Part shown: piece by piece, positions 12,181-23,999 of the stretch
Position numbering within the stretch: position 1 is the first letter of the stretch
Layout of the letters: each line of letters begins with the position of its first letter
Source of the DNA: Salvator merianae
Lineage: Eukaryota; Chordata; Lepidosauria; Squamata; Teiidae
Direction of reading: 5' to 3'
Assembly (NCBI GenBank): GCA_003586115.2
Contig: QVOM02000116.1
Coordinates: 42,479,024 to 42,543,023, forward strand
Length of the DNA stretch: 64,000 nt
Made by a program: the position numbers and the translations under genes
Notes under the pieces: model-generated
Told to the model about the DNA's origin: nothing
Database searches by the model: none
What the model saw: only the letters and a program-made list of their open reading frames with translations

Positions 12181-12868
12181 TCTTTATAAACCTATGGTGA
12201 GGCCACACTTGGAATATTGCGTACAATTCTGGTCACCCTACCTCAGAAAGGATATTGTGGAACTGGAAAAAGATGCAAGAACGGATAACCAGAATGATCA
12301 AGGGGCTGGAACACCTTTCTAACAAGGCTGCAATGTCTTGTCCTCTTCAGCCTTGTAAGGCTGCATTTAAGAGGGGACCTGACTGAACTATATAAAATCA
12401 TGCACAGTATGAAAAAGGTGGATAGAGAAAAAAAAAAATCTTTTTTTTTTTGTATTGCCCAGCAATAGGACCAGGGGGCACTCTATGAAGCTGATGGGCA
12501 GGAGAGTTAGGACTGACAAGGGGAAATGTTTTTTCACCCAGAGGGTCATCAGTCTATGGAATTTACTGCCAGAAGATGTGATGACAGCAGTCAACCTGGA
12601 TAGCTTTAAAAACAGTTTATACAGGTTCATGGAAGTCAGGAGAATCAGTGGCTACTAGAAAGGATGCCAAGATATTGCCTCCAGGGTGAAGAGACAGGCA
12701 GGATGCCACTAAAGGCCACTTGTAGGGAGTAGAGAGCAGGTGAAGTTTTCAACTTTGGCTTCTGCTTAAGAATGCCCAGAAGCAATTGGTGGGCCACTGA
12801 ATGGGATGAGATGCTGCACTAGATAGACCATGGCCCAATCCAGCAGGGCTTCTTTTATGTTCTTTTGA
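12181..12868 (+). mobile_element. CR1 LINE, 3' portion
   Basis: The DNA encodes the C-terminal ORF2 signature of CR1-group LINEs: [12 protein letters not shown], RMIKGLEHL, then NRTRGHSMKLMGRRVRTDKG and FFTQRVISLWNLLPEDV (frame at 12455-12658). The 3' UTR ends CCAGCAGGGCTTCTTTTATGTTCTT, equivalent to the squamate CR1 3' octamer repeat TTCTTATG. An A10/T10 block at about 12429-12451 and frameshifts inactivate it. The 3' UTR pairs with the opposite-strand copy at 42737-43005, sharing CCACTTGTAGGGAGTAGAGA. Confidence 0.85.
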
Positions 12869-13289
12869 ATTAGTGAGTGTCCACATAGATTTGCACTTGT
12901 CCAGCCACTGTCCCGCTGCAAGTGCTTCTTAGAGCACCTATTGTTGGTGGCCCTGCTGCTGTTGTGCCACCAATTCACACAGTCTTTGAACTATATAGGC
13001 TGGCTGGGCAATCCATCAACCATCAAACAGAGGAAGAGACCCATGGGCCATTTCCTGTGATTGATGATGCATCTATTGTATTAAGGAAGATTTTATACTC
13101 AGGATTCATGTAGGTGTTAATGGAACCCTGAACCATGACATTCCAACCTGTAAAGAAGAAAGATAGGGTTGTATTTTCACTCATATTCTCTTACATGTAC
13201 ATGCAAATCATGCACCAAAGACTTTGCAGTCCCTTGATAGCCACATACTTAAAGTCCTTGGCCCTTTCCATACTCGCCCCTACTTCCAT
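12869..13289. other. Unassigned stretch
   Basis: No gene is visible. It may belong to the older MITE that continues at 13290, but I could not place its left end. Confidence 0.35.
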
Positions 13290-13476
13290 GATGAGGCAGG
13301 ACACTCTGTCACAGAACAAGCAATGCTGTGATGGGTTGCTGCTGGAGTGGGACAGGGTCATTCACATTTGGACACTCTGTTCTGCTCAGTGTCTAGCTGT
13401 TACCTCCAAATGGTCCTCAGAGGCAGTGCTGAGGCTCCAAAGGCTGGAAACTTTCACTCCTGGCCTTCAGCATTTC
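13290..13476. mobile_element. Older MITE, left part (split by hAT)
   Basis: The words GATGGGTTGCTGCTGGAGTG and GGACAGGGTCATTCACAT match the complement of 46160-46250 (GATGGGTTGCTTCTGGAACA, GGACAGAGCCATCCACAT). This marks a dispersed family. The copy is interrupted at 13477 by the hAT element, and its other half appears to resume at 14510. Confidence 0.5.
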
Positions 13477-13630
13477 TGGCTGGGTAGGGGTGTGCACGAA
13501 GCTTCGTGGCATTCGATTTTCGATCGAATTTCGTGATTCCGTGCCCTTCTCATCGAATGCGAAGGGCACCAGAAATCACGAATGCGAATTGCGAAGGTCC
13601 CTCAATTTTTCGAAGTATTTCGGGACCTTC

Positions 13631-14032
<402 letters not shown>

Positions 14033-14054
14033 TTAAGGCAAAGCTCTTCCCTTT

Positions 14055-14334
14055 GCCTTGATTTTTCTGCTTCCGATGGCGCTCGCCTCTCTCTCATCCC
14101 CCCCCCCCCAGTCTGTCATCAGACTGACAGACTGCGGCGGGAGTGAGAGAGCGCGCTGCGCCATCGGAAGCAGATAAATCAAGGCGAACGGAAGACCTTT
14201 TTGCCTTGATTTCTCTGCTTCCGATGGCGCTCGCCTCTCTCTCATCCCCCCCCCAGTCTGTCATTACACTGACAGACTGGGGGGGGGGAATGAGAGAGAG
14301 GCGAGCGCAATCCGAAGCAGAGAAATTAAGGCAA
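14055..14334. repeat. Two tandem GC-rich inverted repeats
   Basis: Unit 1 (14055-14185) and unit 2 (14201-14334) each run from GCCTTGATTT..CTGCTTCCGATGG through TCTCTCATCCCCC to a centre of AGTCTGTCA and its complement, then back out. Arms are about 60 bases with few mismatches. A third left arm starts near 14349. The unit period is about 148 bases. Confidence 0.9.
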
Positions 14335-14509
14335 AGCTCTTCCCTTCGCCTTGATTTATCTGCTTCCGTTCGCGGCGAAGATTTTCGCCGCAAAAACGAA
14401 GGGCTTCATTTTCGTGCGTATTTTTTCGCACGAAAACGAAGCCTAGGAGCTTCGCAGTCCTGCGAAGCGAAAAGGGAAAAGTGCCTTCATGCACATCCCT
14501 ATGGCTGGG

Positions 14510-14660
14510 CCATTTTTGGAGTGGACCCACTTCTAGCAGCACTTCCTGGAGTGCCACTAGAAAGGGTCCTTCATGGTCTATCAGACCACAGGGTTGTGCT
14601 GTTTGCACACCTCTGTGGTTCAGTATACTGATCATTATGCTGATCCTGGTGCACACTAGT
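14510..14660. mobile_element. Older MITE, right part (split by hAT)
   Basis: The word GGAGTGGACCCACTTC and the CAGTATACTGATC ending resemble 55440-55600 (GGAGTGGACTATGATACC, CAGTATACTGATC). Removing the hAT element and one duplication copy joins this to 13290-13476. Joining is inferred. Confidence 0.4.
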
Positions 14661-14799
14661 GAAGACTACAGCAAGCCTTAGCCAATCACACTTCTTTTGC
14701 ATTGGATGAAGTACGGTGGAGGTTCAATGGTGAACCTCTACACTTTGTCCAATGCAGACAAAGCATGATTGAGAGGAAGGGGCTTGTTGCATTCTGTAC

Positions 14800-16170
14800 T
14801 AATGGATGGACAGCAGAGCCTTGTGCAGGATTTATTCCAGAACTCTAAACAATGTGAAAAGAGTTATTGACAAACATGTTCATGTCTTACTTTACATAGA
14901 GAATATGTTCCTGCTTTTATGGATCCAGGCTGGGTTGCCAAGAAATTTCAGAAAGTTTAATTCCTGCTATAAGGCCATTTTCTGGTCCATTAACAAATTT
15001 GAATCTAAGGTCGTGGTCTTTGGGAAGAAGAGAGCTAGGCATAATGGTATCTAGATGGTGACATGTATCTATTTTTCCATATTTAGGCATTGTCTTAATT
15101 CCTGGTCTATGCAGATTAGGAGTATTTTGAGATTTTCTTCAATCTGACCTCTTTCTACCATCTGTTCAGTTATACATAGCCTGGCTCACTGAATCCTATC
15201 CTCAAGGTATACAGAGCCAAACATACCCCAATGCTAATGTATGAATCAGAAGTATGGAGCCAATCCACTATCTTCTCACTGGAACTAGCTCAATCTCACC
15301 TTTTAAGATGGGTGGTGAGTCTTAAAATCTCTGTCACTGCCACTGCCAATAGAGCTGAGCTAGTAGTACCAGCTATTAAGTCACTAATGTTTGAAACTTT
15401 TGGTTGCATGTTTAATTGACGTCCCTTGATGAACAGTTTAGAAGTGAGTCTGACTACCTATGGATTCTTTTTCTAAATGTATCATTTGTTAGTGTAGTTT
15501 TTCATTTTAGGCCTTAGGGCATATTGGTCATTCAGTCCAGCAGATTTTTAAGAAATGTATGCTAAGCATCAGCACACATACAAAAAATGACCTTGTTCAT
15601 ATTTCCAGTTCCAAAGCACTCAATTGGCTGGCACCATCTAAAAATCAATTCTGTTTTGAAAAATATTTATCTTTTAAAATGTCACATTGTTTCAGAAAAT
15701 TCTTTACTTATGGCTGCTTCAAATTAATTGATTACTTGGTAAAACTTAGGAAATTCTATTGTGTGCCCTTTGAAGAAAGACTAAGTGTCTGTGATGCTCC
15801 AGTTATTGAAGACCTGTCTCATGTTCTTTTTGTCAGCTGTATTTCTCAATTAGACTAATATGCCTTGAGATTTTTGTAAAATATTTGCACTCTCAAGATA
15901 CTGATGGGAAATTGTTTTATCTTTTGCAGGAAGTAAACTATCAGGGGACTAACAGGATTGCCTTATTTTTGCAAGACCCTTACACCTTAGAAAAGCATTT
16001 CTGGAGGAAATTAAGCTGGTTTGTACAGTATAGAGGCATGACGACTGTTGATCTCAGAACTGTATCCCTTGTTCCCTGGGTATTTTGTTATGTAAATATA
16101 TGCATAATTATTTGGATTACTTGATTTTTCTTCCCTGTTATGGATATGGTGATATGACTAATCAATAAAC
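14800..16170 (+). mobile_element. Non-LTR retrotransposon ORF2 C-terminal remnant
   Basis: Broken frames encode KFESKVVVFGK-like text (about 14990), then YESEVWSQSTIFSLELAQ...LLRWVVSL...RAELVVPAIKS (15231-15419). This parallels the YGsEVWG...LE..Q..FLR..LG...aalRlElG segment of LINE reverse-transcriptase proteins. Next, at 15559-15858, a Cys/His tail (CDAPVIEDLSHVLFVSC) parallels C..C.....EdveHvLf.C. The end CAATAAACTTGAATTG may be the 3' tail. The clade is uncertain; an R4- or L1-related group is possible. Confidence 0.55.
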
Positions 16171-16784
16171 TTGAATTGCGCATAAGTAAATTGCATGGAG
16201 AAGGTGAGGACAGCACAGGGATTTAAGATATGTTAATGGTGGCTTCCTTTCCTATAATGCTTCTCCATATTGCTGCATGTTGGTTACATTTTCACAACAT
16301 CATATTGAGAAAGTGAGAAAAGCAAGGATGTATTGTGCCTGTTCAACATCTCTGTGAAGGTCTGGAAATCTGTGTTGGACCTGACTTTTTAGCAGTCAGC
16401 AGTGAACAGAAGTGACTTTGGTAATATACAGATCTGCAGCAGTTTCTCTTTCAAACAGATTCTGAATTTGTGGTCTGGAATATTGTTGAATGCTGAGTCA
16501 GGCTTACTTAGGGCTAGCTAAAGGAATACCTTCTCGGCAGATACAGAAGTAGCAGACGGTATGGGTAAGTGCAAACAGGAAGCCCCTGCTTCTATGACAT
16601 TCCACTTTGTAGGTAAATTGGGTCAGATTAAAAAAAAAAAAAGATTGGCTGGTGCAGTGTGGGCTTCAAATAAAGACTGCAAACCAGCATGCAGCAAAGG
16701 GAGGAAGTCCCAACTGCCTTCAGTCTGCACTGGCCACTACTGACCATTATGTTCCTCCAAGGAAATGTTGGTCAACTCTGAAAC
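16171..16784. other. Unassigned stretch
   Basis: I see nothing recognisable apart from a short A run at about 16630. Confidence 0.4.
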
Positions 16785-16845
16785 GCTCTGTTTCCGCGGC
16801 ATTTGCTTTACCACTGACCTATAGCCACTCCACAGTCTGGAATAT
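16785..16845 (-). mobile_element. tRNA-headed SINE fragment
   Basis: The minus strand reads GTGGCTATAGGTCAGTGGTA then AAGCAAATGCC, a pol III A-box-like tRNA head as in squamate SINEs. No body or tail is convincingly present. Confidence 0.45.
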
Positions 16846-17821
16846 GAGAAAACAAAATTATAGAATAGCTCTAGATCTAAAGCAGGGACCTTGAATCTAA
16901 AGATGGCTCTCCCTAGTTCATGTCCCTTCTCAGACCCTACATCTTCTCCCAACACTCCATTCCTTATTGGTTCTGCTCTTTGGTTGCTTTTACCAAGGTG
17001 GAATGTTTCCTTAACCTGTAATACCTCTTTTGTGCCTGAGATGATGAATAGAAGAAACAGGAGCAGAAAGTGGCACAAGCAACATCATATGCACCTAGAA
17101 CCAGTTCATACTGATTTGTAGGTTTCATTATAGTCCAGGAAGCACTGACTAATCTCCCTTTGATCCAACCCATTTCTGGCTGCATACCTGTCTTGGGTGC
17201 TTCTGGATACACCTGCATTTGCCAGCTGGTTCCAAGAAGTAGGTGCATGTGTGTGATTAAATTTATACATTTTGTATGTCAGGAAGGAGCATAGCATTGG
17301 GAGCAGCAAAATGTTCCATTACTCCAAAGCAAAAAGAGAATGTAGAAGTGGCATCTTCTTGACTACCCTCAGAAATGGACTATTGGTTGTTGGGTTGGTT
17401 GTTTAAAAGTTGTCCAGTTTTGTTATGAAATTCATAGGAACACACTAAGGATGTGCTAAGAAGATTTTAATTTCTGTAAAAGAAGAAGGAGAAGGAAGGA
17501 AGAAAGAAAGAAAAAATGAAAGAAAAGAGGATTCCCCCCCCCCCATTTTTAATGCATTGGTTGAGAATTAATCTTCATCATGCCCTGCCACCAGGCTCAC
17601 TCTGGTATCCTTAGGAATAACCGGGGTGTGGGGTGTGTGTAGAATATTTGTTTTGAAATTCCCTATTCCTCTGTGTGTCTGGAACACTTTTTAAAAAAGA
17701 GAGTTCTATCAGAGCAGCTGATTTATCCACCTATTATCATACTCTTGTTTACTTCTGTAATTCTTAGAATGCAAAATCAGCCACCTGAATCTCTCAGACT
17801 CACTTTCTGACTAAATGCTGT

Positions 17822-17874
17822 TGAGTGCAGTTAAGAACTAGAAGGTGAAGCCTTCTAGTTCTTTACTGCATTCA
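17822..17874. repeat. 24-bp hairpin with 5-base loop
   Basis: Arm 17822-17845 pairs with 17851-17874 with two mismatches, around the loop TGAAG. The core is AAGAACTAGAAGG and its complement. No terminal repeats or relation to other window repeats was seen. Confidence 0.9.
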
Positions 17875-19639
17875 CCAATCCAGGTAGGTGAATCTATAGA
17901 GCAAAAGAACTGCAAACTTCAGCAATCCTCCTGGCCTTCTTTGGAAACAGGAGGGGATGGGGCCAGACACTGTTGTGTTGGGCCATGCCATGATGTCATC
18001 ATGTAGCCCAATATGATTTCAGACTTCATGGTCTTCCATGCCCCTGCCAGGTCTCTAAATGACACGCACAGACACAGACACAGACACACACACACACACA
18101 CGGTGCCCCTGTAAACTTGGTCCCCATGTAAAAGGGTCTCAGCTGGCTCAAATGTTTTTCAAAGCATTCATAGTGTTTTGCACATCATTAATATTACCTT
18201 AGCATTACCTAATTTCTATTAAAAACTGTGCTTCTCTCCAATAGCAGCTTCTCAGTTCAATCTTAGGAAACCACAGCACTGTTGTGGCACTGTGAGAATG
18301 CATTGAGGATTGCAGAATCTGCACAGCTCTGCACTCTCATGGTGCACTAGATGCACTGGGAGAGTACAAGGTGCACATGATTTCACAATCATTCAATGCA
18401 CATGCATGATAAGCAGTCCTAAGAAATGCAAACGTAAAACAGGGGTAAGCACTTTGACAGCTCTTATATCCAGCTCTTATATCACATCACTGCCACTGCT
18501 AAAGCTGTAGACTTATCTTGTTCCCCATTCTTCAGGCTGGATAGCACAGGTATTTTCCTGAACACAGGAAATGCCATTCATTTCTTGCATTCAAGAAAAC
18601 ATCTTGGTCAGAAATATTGAAGGTGGGTAATGAAAATTCCCCCACTGAGATGTTTGTGTTGCCAGGAGAGGTTGCAGTCATGTCAACAGTACACTGTTGC
18701 TTTACAGTGTGTGCTACTGCATCATGCTCTTCTCAGCACACTTCACATTAGCAGGACTCTTCTCATCATGCTATCTGTAAGGACCTGCTGACTTGTGGAT
18801 CCTACTTCAGTGTGCCAAACCCAGTTCCTCTGCACTCTACCATAACCTCAGCTTCAGCAGACTCCAGCTGTTTCTTTCCAGTATTTAGGATCCACATCCA
18901 TATGAAGAAGAGATAGACTAGTAGATGCTTGTCATTCAGCAAGAGAGGAAGCCAGAGGGAGTCAAACTACATGGGCAGAATAGGTGAGCGCCCAGGAACC
19001 AGTCTTTAATGGGTATCAGAAATTATTTCTCCACTTTCTGTTCTTATTGTTGGTGAGTAATTGCATTATGGAACACTTTTTAAATCAAGGCATATATATT
19101 TCTGTTATCCAAAATACACTCTGGAAAAATCACAGACATGGCTGGTATTATAGTGAACAGCAAGTCAATGGTATGTCTTCAAGCTATATGGTGGACTAGA
19201 GTCATATTGAGGGTAAACCATACCATCTCCATCAATATTTTGTTGCCCTCACATGTTATGCTGGAGCTACAGTGAGAAGATTTCACTGTATGGTTGAACC
19301 CTCCAATCACCTTGGAAAGCAGAAGACCATCTGACATGTGGCAGCTTCCGCGTTGTCTGATCACAGTATGCCATTTGCTAGTGAACTGTCAGTAGAGGTG
19401 GGAAGTCACTGGGCATTGACTCTGTCTGAATATAGTGTGAGAGCTCTTTAAAGGGCCCTCACATCTGGGCACTCTGGCAGTGGAACACCATAGCTGACCC
19501 AGAATGGTACACAAGTAAACAGCAATTGTGTTTCAGGATCAGACTTCCCCAGCTGGTTATACCCCAGCATGTAGAGGCTGCTGTTTTTCCTGTCTTTAGT
19601 GTCACTACAACATCCTTATTTGTTTAAAATGCTTAAAGT
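17875..19639. other. Unassigned stretch
   Basis: There is an AC-rich microsatellite at 18061-18101 and otherwise no recognised element. The words CTCTTATATC (18461) and CACTAATTTAAAGCAATG (19690) are locally duplicated in or just past this stretch. Confidence 0.4.
18061..18101. repeat. (AC)n-rich microsatellite
   Basis: GACACA units pass into an AC run of about 12 units. Confidence 0.9.
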
Positions 19640-19860
19640 TGTAAAAAGCTTAAAGAGGTTTCCTTAAAAACAATCAATTTACCTTTTCAAAAACCCCAAA
19701 CACTAATTTAAAGCAATGGGTGGAATGACAACACCACTAATTTAAAGCAATGAGCGAAAAGATCTGTGTGAAAAGACGACTAAGTGTCTGATACAGAGTG
19801 ATGATAGGCACCATATGAGTGTCAGAGGGGAGAGAACACCTTATATGCCCTCCATGGGCA
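19640..19860. mobile_element. Interspersed repeat, copy 1 of a pair
   Basis: It shares ATAGGCACCATATGAGTGTC and AGAGGGGAGA with 60560-60600 (ATAGGCACCCTATGAATATC, AGAGGGGAGA), preceded in both by an AAAAGAT block. This matches a widespread squamate repeat that I cannot name. It includes an 18-base duplicated word (CACTAATTTAAAGCAATG). Confidence 0.45.
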
Positions 19861-21419
19861 AATGTAGCAGGTTGTAACAGGAACATAGTGTGTTTTGCAC
19901 TTCAGGGTGTAAGATCACCACCCATGAGTCATTCCTCATGCACTGTTGGTTTGTGCCTTTGAGAGACATTCAAAGCAATAATGTCCTTTCATGGTCCCTC
20001 AAGCCCTTTTGGTGGCAGCACCAGTGGACACTGGGCCAATCTGAGTGTCCCTCAAATGCAAATTGAAGATCACCTTGGAGACACAACCTATGACACCCAT
20101 TCTAAATACAGTCCAGAGGCCCAATGTGATTGGAAGAGATATTGTCACAGACAGAGCCTTTGAGTTCATTGCCTTCTATTTGCTAAACTGATGCCTATAG
20201 TGACATTACTGAAATGAAAAAAGTAATCAGACACTTGCCATGTAAAATGAGCATGGAAATGTTATTGAATAAAATTAATTTATCAGAGAGGACAAGTGGT
20301 TTGGAAATTGGAGTAACATTTGCTGAAGCTCCACTCAGACATGATCTAGATTAAAGAAGCTGATCATTTTAATTTGTACTTGCAGAAGGACATGAACAGA
20401 ATTGCTTCTGTGATGGTTAAATCTATATTCTTGACTTTTTGGCCTGGCTGCTCCATATCCAATCATTCCAGGAAAAGCAGCTCTCTTTGAAGAGTTTTAG
20501 AGGTGAGACTCGTGTTCTTTCAGACAGTTTCTGGCCTTCTAAATAGCTATGTGGAGATGGAGGTAGCTGGGGTTTCATTGCCCCTTTATACTAGATTTTC
20601 ATGTTTTCATGGAAACTGTTTGTGTGCCAGGAATTATAAATAATAATAATAATAATATAATAATAATAACCCTTAGAACAATTAGTATTAAAAATAGTTT
20701 TTTTTTCTGTTTGATGACCTATTGTTTATTGATTTGCTGTGCAACATGCTATTACAATTGATTTTACTATTGTATATCACTTCAATATCTCAGCGTGAAA
20801 CATTTAGTATTGTATAAATAAATTTACACCATGTTTCTGTCTCAGGACTTTGGCAATCATATATTTAACATAAAATTTAATCTGGCCTCAAGGGCAAGAT
20901 TTTTATTAGGATCACCATGCTACTACCATCACATCTTTTCAACAGAATTAAGCTCTTCAAATACACACAGAGATTCTGTGTGAAAAACTTGAATAACTTG
21001 CTGTGGTTTGCTGCATTTGCAAAGATAAGTCAAGGGAATAACCTGTCAAAAAGAATTCTGTGTGAGAGGTAAGTGGAATATCTTCTTGATAATTGCTTGC
21101 ATTGGAGATACTTGGATATGTCCTACAGTTGCTGCAATAATAAAACCATGTACTTGGTCCTACTACAAATGGGAAGGTAGGATACTATAATTACATATGT
21201 GTTAGAAAACATGACCAGATAAATGTCAGCAACAGTGTAAGAAAAGAAGAAAGTTGTGTTCAGAGGCACAAAGAAAAAGCACCTCTGAGCATTAAAGGAG
21301 GTCTTTAAGTACATCATTCACATGCCAATTTGCCCCTCTATCTCATGGACATTCTAGGTTAGAATCCCTTGGTGGCTCTGCAGATGACCTTCTATGAGTG
21401 AAGGACAGACAGACAGACA
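19861..21419. other. Unassigned stretch
   Basis: It holds an AAT microsatellite (20641-20669), a possible LINE-tail remnant near 20760-20830 and a short GACA run at about 21404-21420. I see no gene. Confidence 0.4.
20641..20669. repeat. (TAA)n microsatellite
   Basis: About ten TAA units with one interruption. Confidence 0.9.
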
Positions 21420-22340
21420 GTTGTGCCACCCTGCTGATACTTCTAGACCTCCTTGTGGCTTTTGCTATTGTAGATCATGGTAGCTTATGATATAGGCAAT
21501 GTGAATTAGGTACTGGAGGCACTGTCTGATGGAGGTTGCAACCCTTCCCACAGGAATATTCTCAGAAAATAGTGCCGGGGTGTTTCCCTTCTGTTCCATA
21601 ATAGTCATGCTGTGAGATCCCATAGAATTCAATTTTATCTTCCACACTATTTAAACATCTGTGTGAAGGTGCTGGGAACTTTCATCTGGAGTTTTGGAGT
21701 GGGGTATCATCTGCTTATTGTTGACACCTCACCTCAAAACTCTAGATATCAACAATATGCAGATTACACCTAAGTATCTCCTCTTAACTTGAGCCAGAAG
21801 AGGGAGATGAAGTGTTTTCAGAGTGTGATGGACTAGATGAGTGCCAACAGGCTGCAGCTAAATCCTAATAAGACAGAAGTTTTCTAGATGGGTAGTTGTA
21901 GGGTCTAGTAGTTAGCTTTAATGCCAGTACTGGATTGGATGGCACACCACTTACAGGACCAGAACTGAGATTTGGGATGATCCAAGACTCCAACCTGCCA
22001 TTGGAAATACATGTGGTCTTGGTGACTAGGAACATTTATGTTCCTGTCTCATTTATTCAAGTGAGACAGTCAGCTTTCAGTAGTACATACAATAATAACC
22101 TATAGATTGGACTATTGCAATGCACTCTCCATGAGGCTGCTCTGAAGCTCATCTGGAAACTACAGTAGTGTAGAATGTTGCAGTCAGGATACCAAGTGAG
22201 CTTAGAATAAGTCACACATGACTCCTGTAGGGCAAGCTTTGAATTGGCTGTCGGGAGTGTACCAGCCCAATTCAAAGTATTTGTTTTAACCTAAAGAGCT
22301 CTAGACCTGGATATCTGAAAGATTTTCTCATCCCATATCA
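21420..22340 (+). mobile_element. L2/CR1-type LINE reverse-transcriptase remnant
   Basis: Frame fragments follow the L2-type reverse transcriptase in order. LLDLLVAFAIVDHG (about 21430) matches LLDLSAAFDTVDH. Near 21750 QYADYT stands where the catalytic YADD box is expected, so one aspartate is lost. Then MDWMSANRLQLNPNKTEVF-like text (about 21825-21885) is followed by the GL..D-L...K segment, and a LP-(V)-Y(R)-FK-like block near 22250. Stops and shifts are frequent. It is an old, 5'- and 3'-incomplete copy. Confidence 0.75.
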
Positions 22341-22754
22341 TCAACCCAGAAGCTGGCTTGCTGACAATTTCACACAAGATACTGTGGTGGTGGGTATTTG
22401 TCAGCAATGGAACTGCAGCAGCTGATGGTAGCTTCATTGGCCTCTATCTTTATTTCTGTCTCTAAATCTCTATATAAATGCACACACTGTGCAAAACATA
22501 CACTGTATACACACACAGAGAGTGATTCTCAGACATAATTTCTGAATGACATAAGCAGAAAAGCATGATATACTGTGTCATAAAGGAGATGCCAACACAA
22601 AAGTGCTATAACAAGTCTAATGTGACTAGCCTGAACTCAGATCCCAAGAGAACAACTGCACTCCCAAAACCGTGATGAAACAGTAAATGAAACACCTGTC
22701 AAAATTCTTCATCCATTGCTTTCATTGAGGCCTGGCAGAAGAAGCTGTTTGAGT
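22341..22754. other. Unassigned stretch
   Basis: I see no gene or recognised repeat. Confidence 0.4.
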
Positions 22755-22886
22755 CAGAGGTTCTAAACTGCAGCCCTCCAAATATTCTTGAACTATATCT
22801 CCCATAATTCTTTGTCATTGGCTAGACTGGGAATGATGGCAGTTGTAGTTCGGGAATGTCTGGAGGCCTTCTGCTGATAACGCCTG
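22755..22886. mobile_element. Foldback (palindromic) MITE
   Basis: The two halves are imperfect reverse complements: GCAGCCCTCCAAATATTCTT and CTATATCTCCCATAATTC on the left, and GAATGATGGCAGTTGTAG and GAATGTCTGGAGGCC on the right. This matches a common amniote foldback repeat with an ACTACAACTCCCATCAT core and a CTGGAGGGCC end. I recognise the pattern but not the library name. Confidence 0.6.
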
Positions 22887-23804
22887 ATTTAGGCCATATA
22901 GCTAATACTCTGCTTCCTGCAGAATTACAAATTAAAACATTTTCACAACAGGCTTTACAAAAATAAATTCAAAATTCAAAAAGTCTCTCAAGAGAGGAAT
23001 ACCAAAGCAAATGGAAATGCTTTTGGTTAATTTCTAAGACCAGATAAGGAGGGGACTCTCTTTTCATTAAACTGGGTTTTCTTTCATAAGTTTGATACTT
23101 AGGCAGTCAGATCACCTCAGACATTATCTGCCATGCATTAATTCTCAGATCTGGGACAATTCTCAGATCTGGGACAAACCCAAACTCCAAAGCCAAACTC
23201 TTAATTATCTTTGCATATAACTATTATGATTTTAGCTGTTTTTAGTCTTGATATGCCACTTCAAGATTGTATTTTGATGAAAACTTGTATATAAATATTT
23301 TAGATAGATAAATGTGGTCTGCCCCTTGTCCTGCAGCAGAGGGAATAAATGGATAAACAACAACAAAAGGAGGGAGGAGAGATCAAAGGTTCCTGTGAGC
23401 ATAAACTCTCTCTCTCTAGTGAGGGAGTGAATGGCTGCTTCTTCTCACAGTAGTAATTTCAATGCATACGTATAAATGATCAAAAGAACATTTGTTTAAA
23501 TATAAAATGTGTGTTCAGTGGGATTTCTCAATAGGCATTATTAGGGATTGAATAGTCACCTTTATGGACATTTCTTCAAATTTTGAGTTGTATCAAGAGG
23601 TGCACATATTTGGGGGCAACTTATATATACATATTTAAATTCTAAACTGGATTACTTTATTTTGAGAATCTGATGTATATCACTTTTGGACACATGACCA
23701 ACAGGGTGACTAGAGCCTGAAGTCCCTTCCCTTGCTGAAAGCAGGTTTGTGAATTTCCTTGGACGAGGGAATTTTGAGTTCACTTATCTTCCCAATCAGC
23801 CAAG
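22887..23804. other. Unassigned stretch
   Basis: A 17-base word ATTCTCAGATCTGGGAC is tandemly duplicated at about 23141-23174. Nothing else is recognised. Confidence 0.4.
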
Positions 23805-23813
23805 TTTTTTTTT

Positions 23814-23899
<86 letters not shown>

Positions 23900-23999
23900 T
23901 TCCTTCCTTCCTTCCTTTCTTTCTCTCTCTCTCTCTCTCTCTCTCTTTCCCTCTCCCTCCCTTCCTTCCTTCCTTCCTTCCTTCCTTCCTTCCTTCCTT
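23805..23999. repeat. Long compound polypyrimidine microsatellite
   Basis: A T run passes into (TTTC)n to about 23895, then TTCC units, a CT run, and (TTCC)n ending at 23999. Nearly 195 bases are pyrimidine only on the plus strand. Confidence 0.95.

Noticed and set aside
14143..14631. 162-codon plus-strand frame and its minus-strand partners
   Set aside because: They are formed by the tandem inverted repeats of the hAT element, which keep both strands open.
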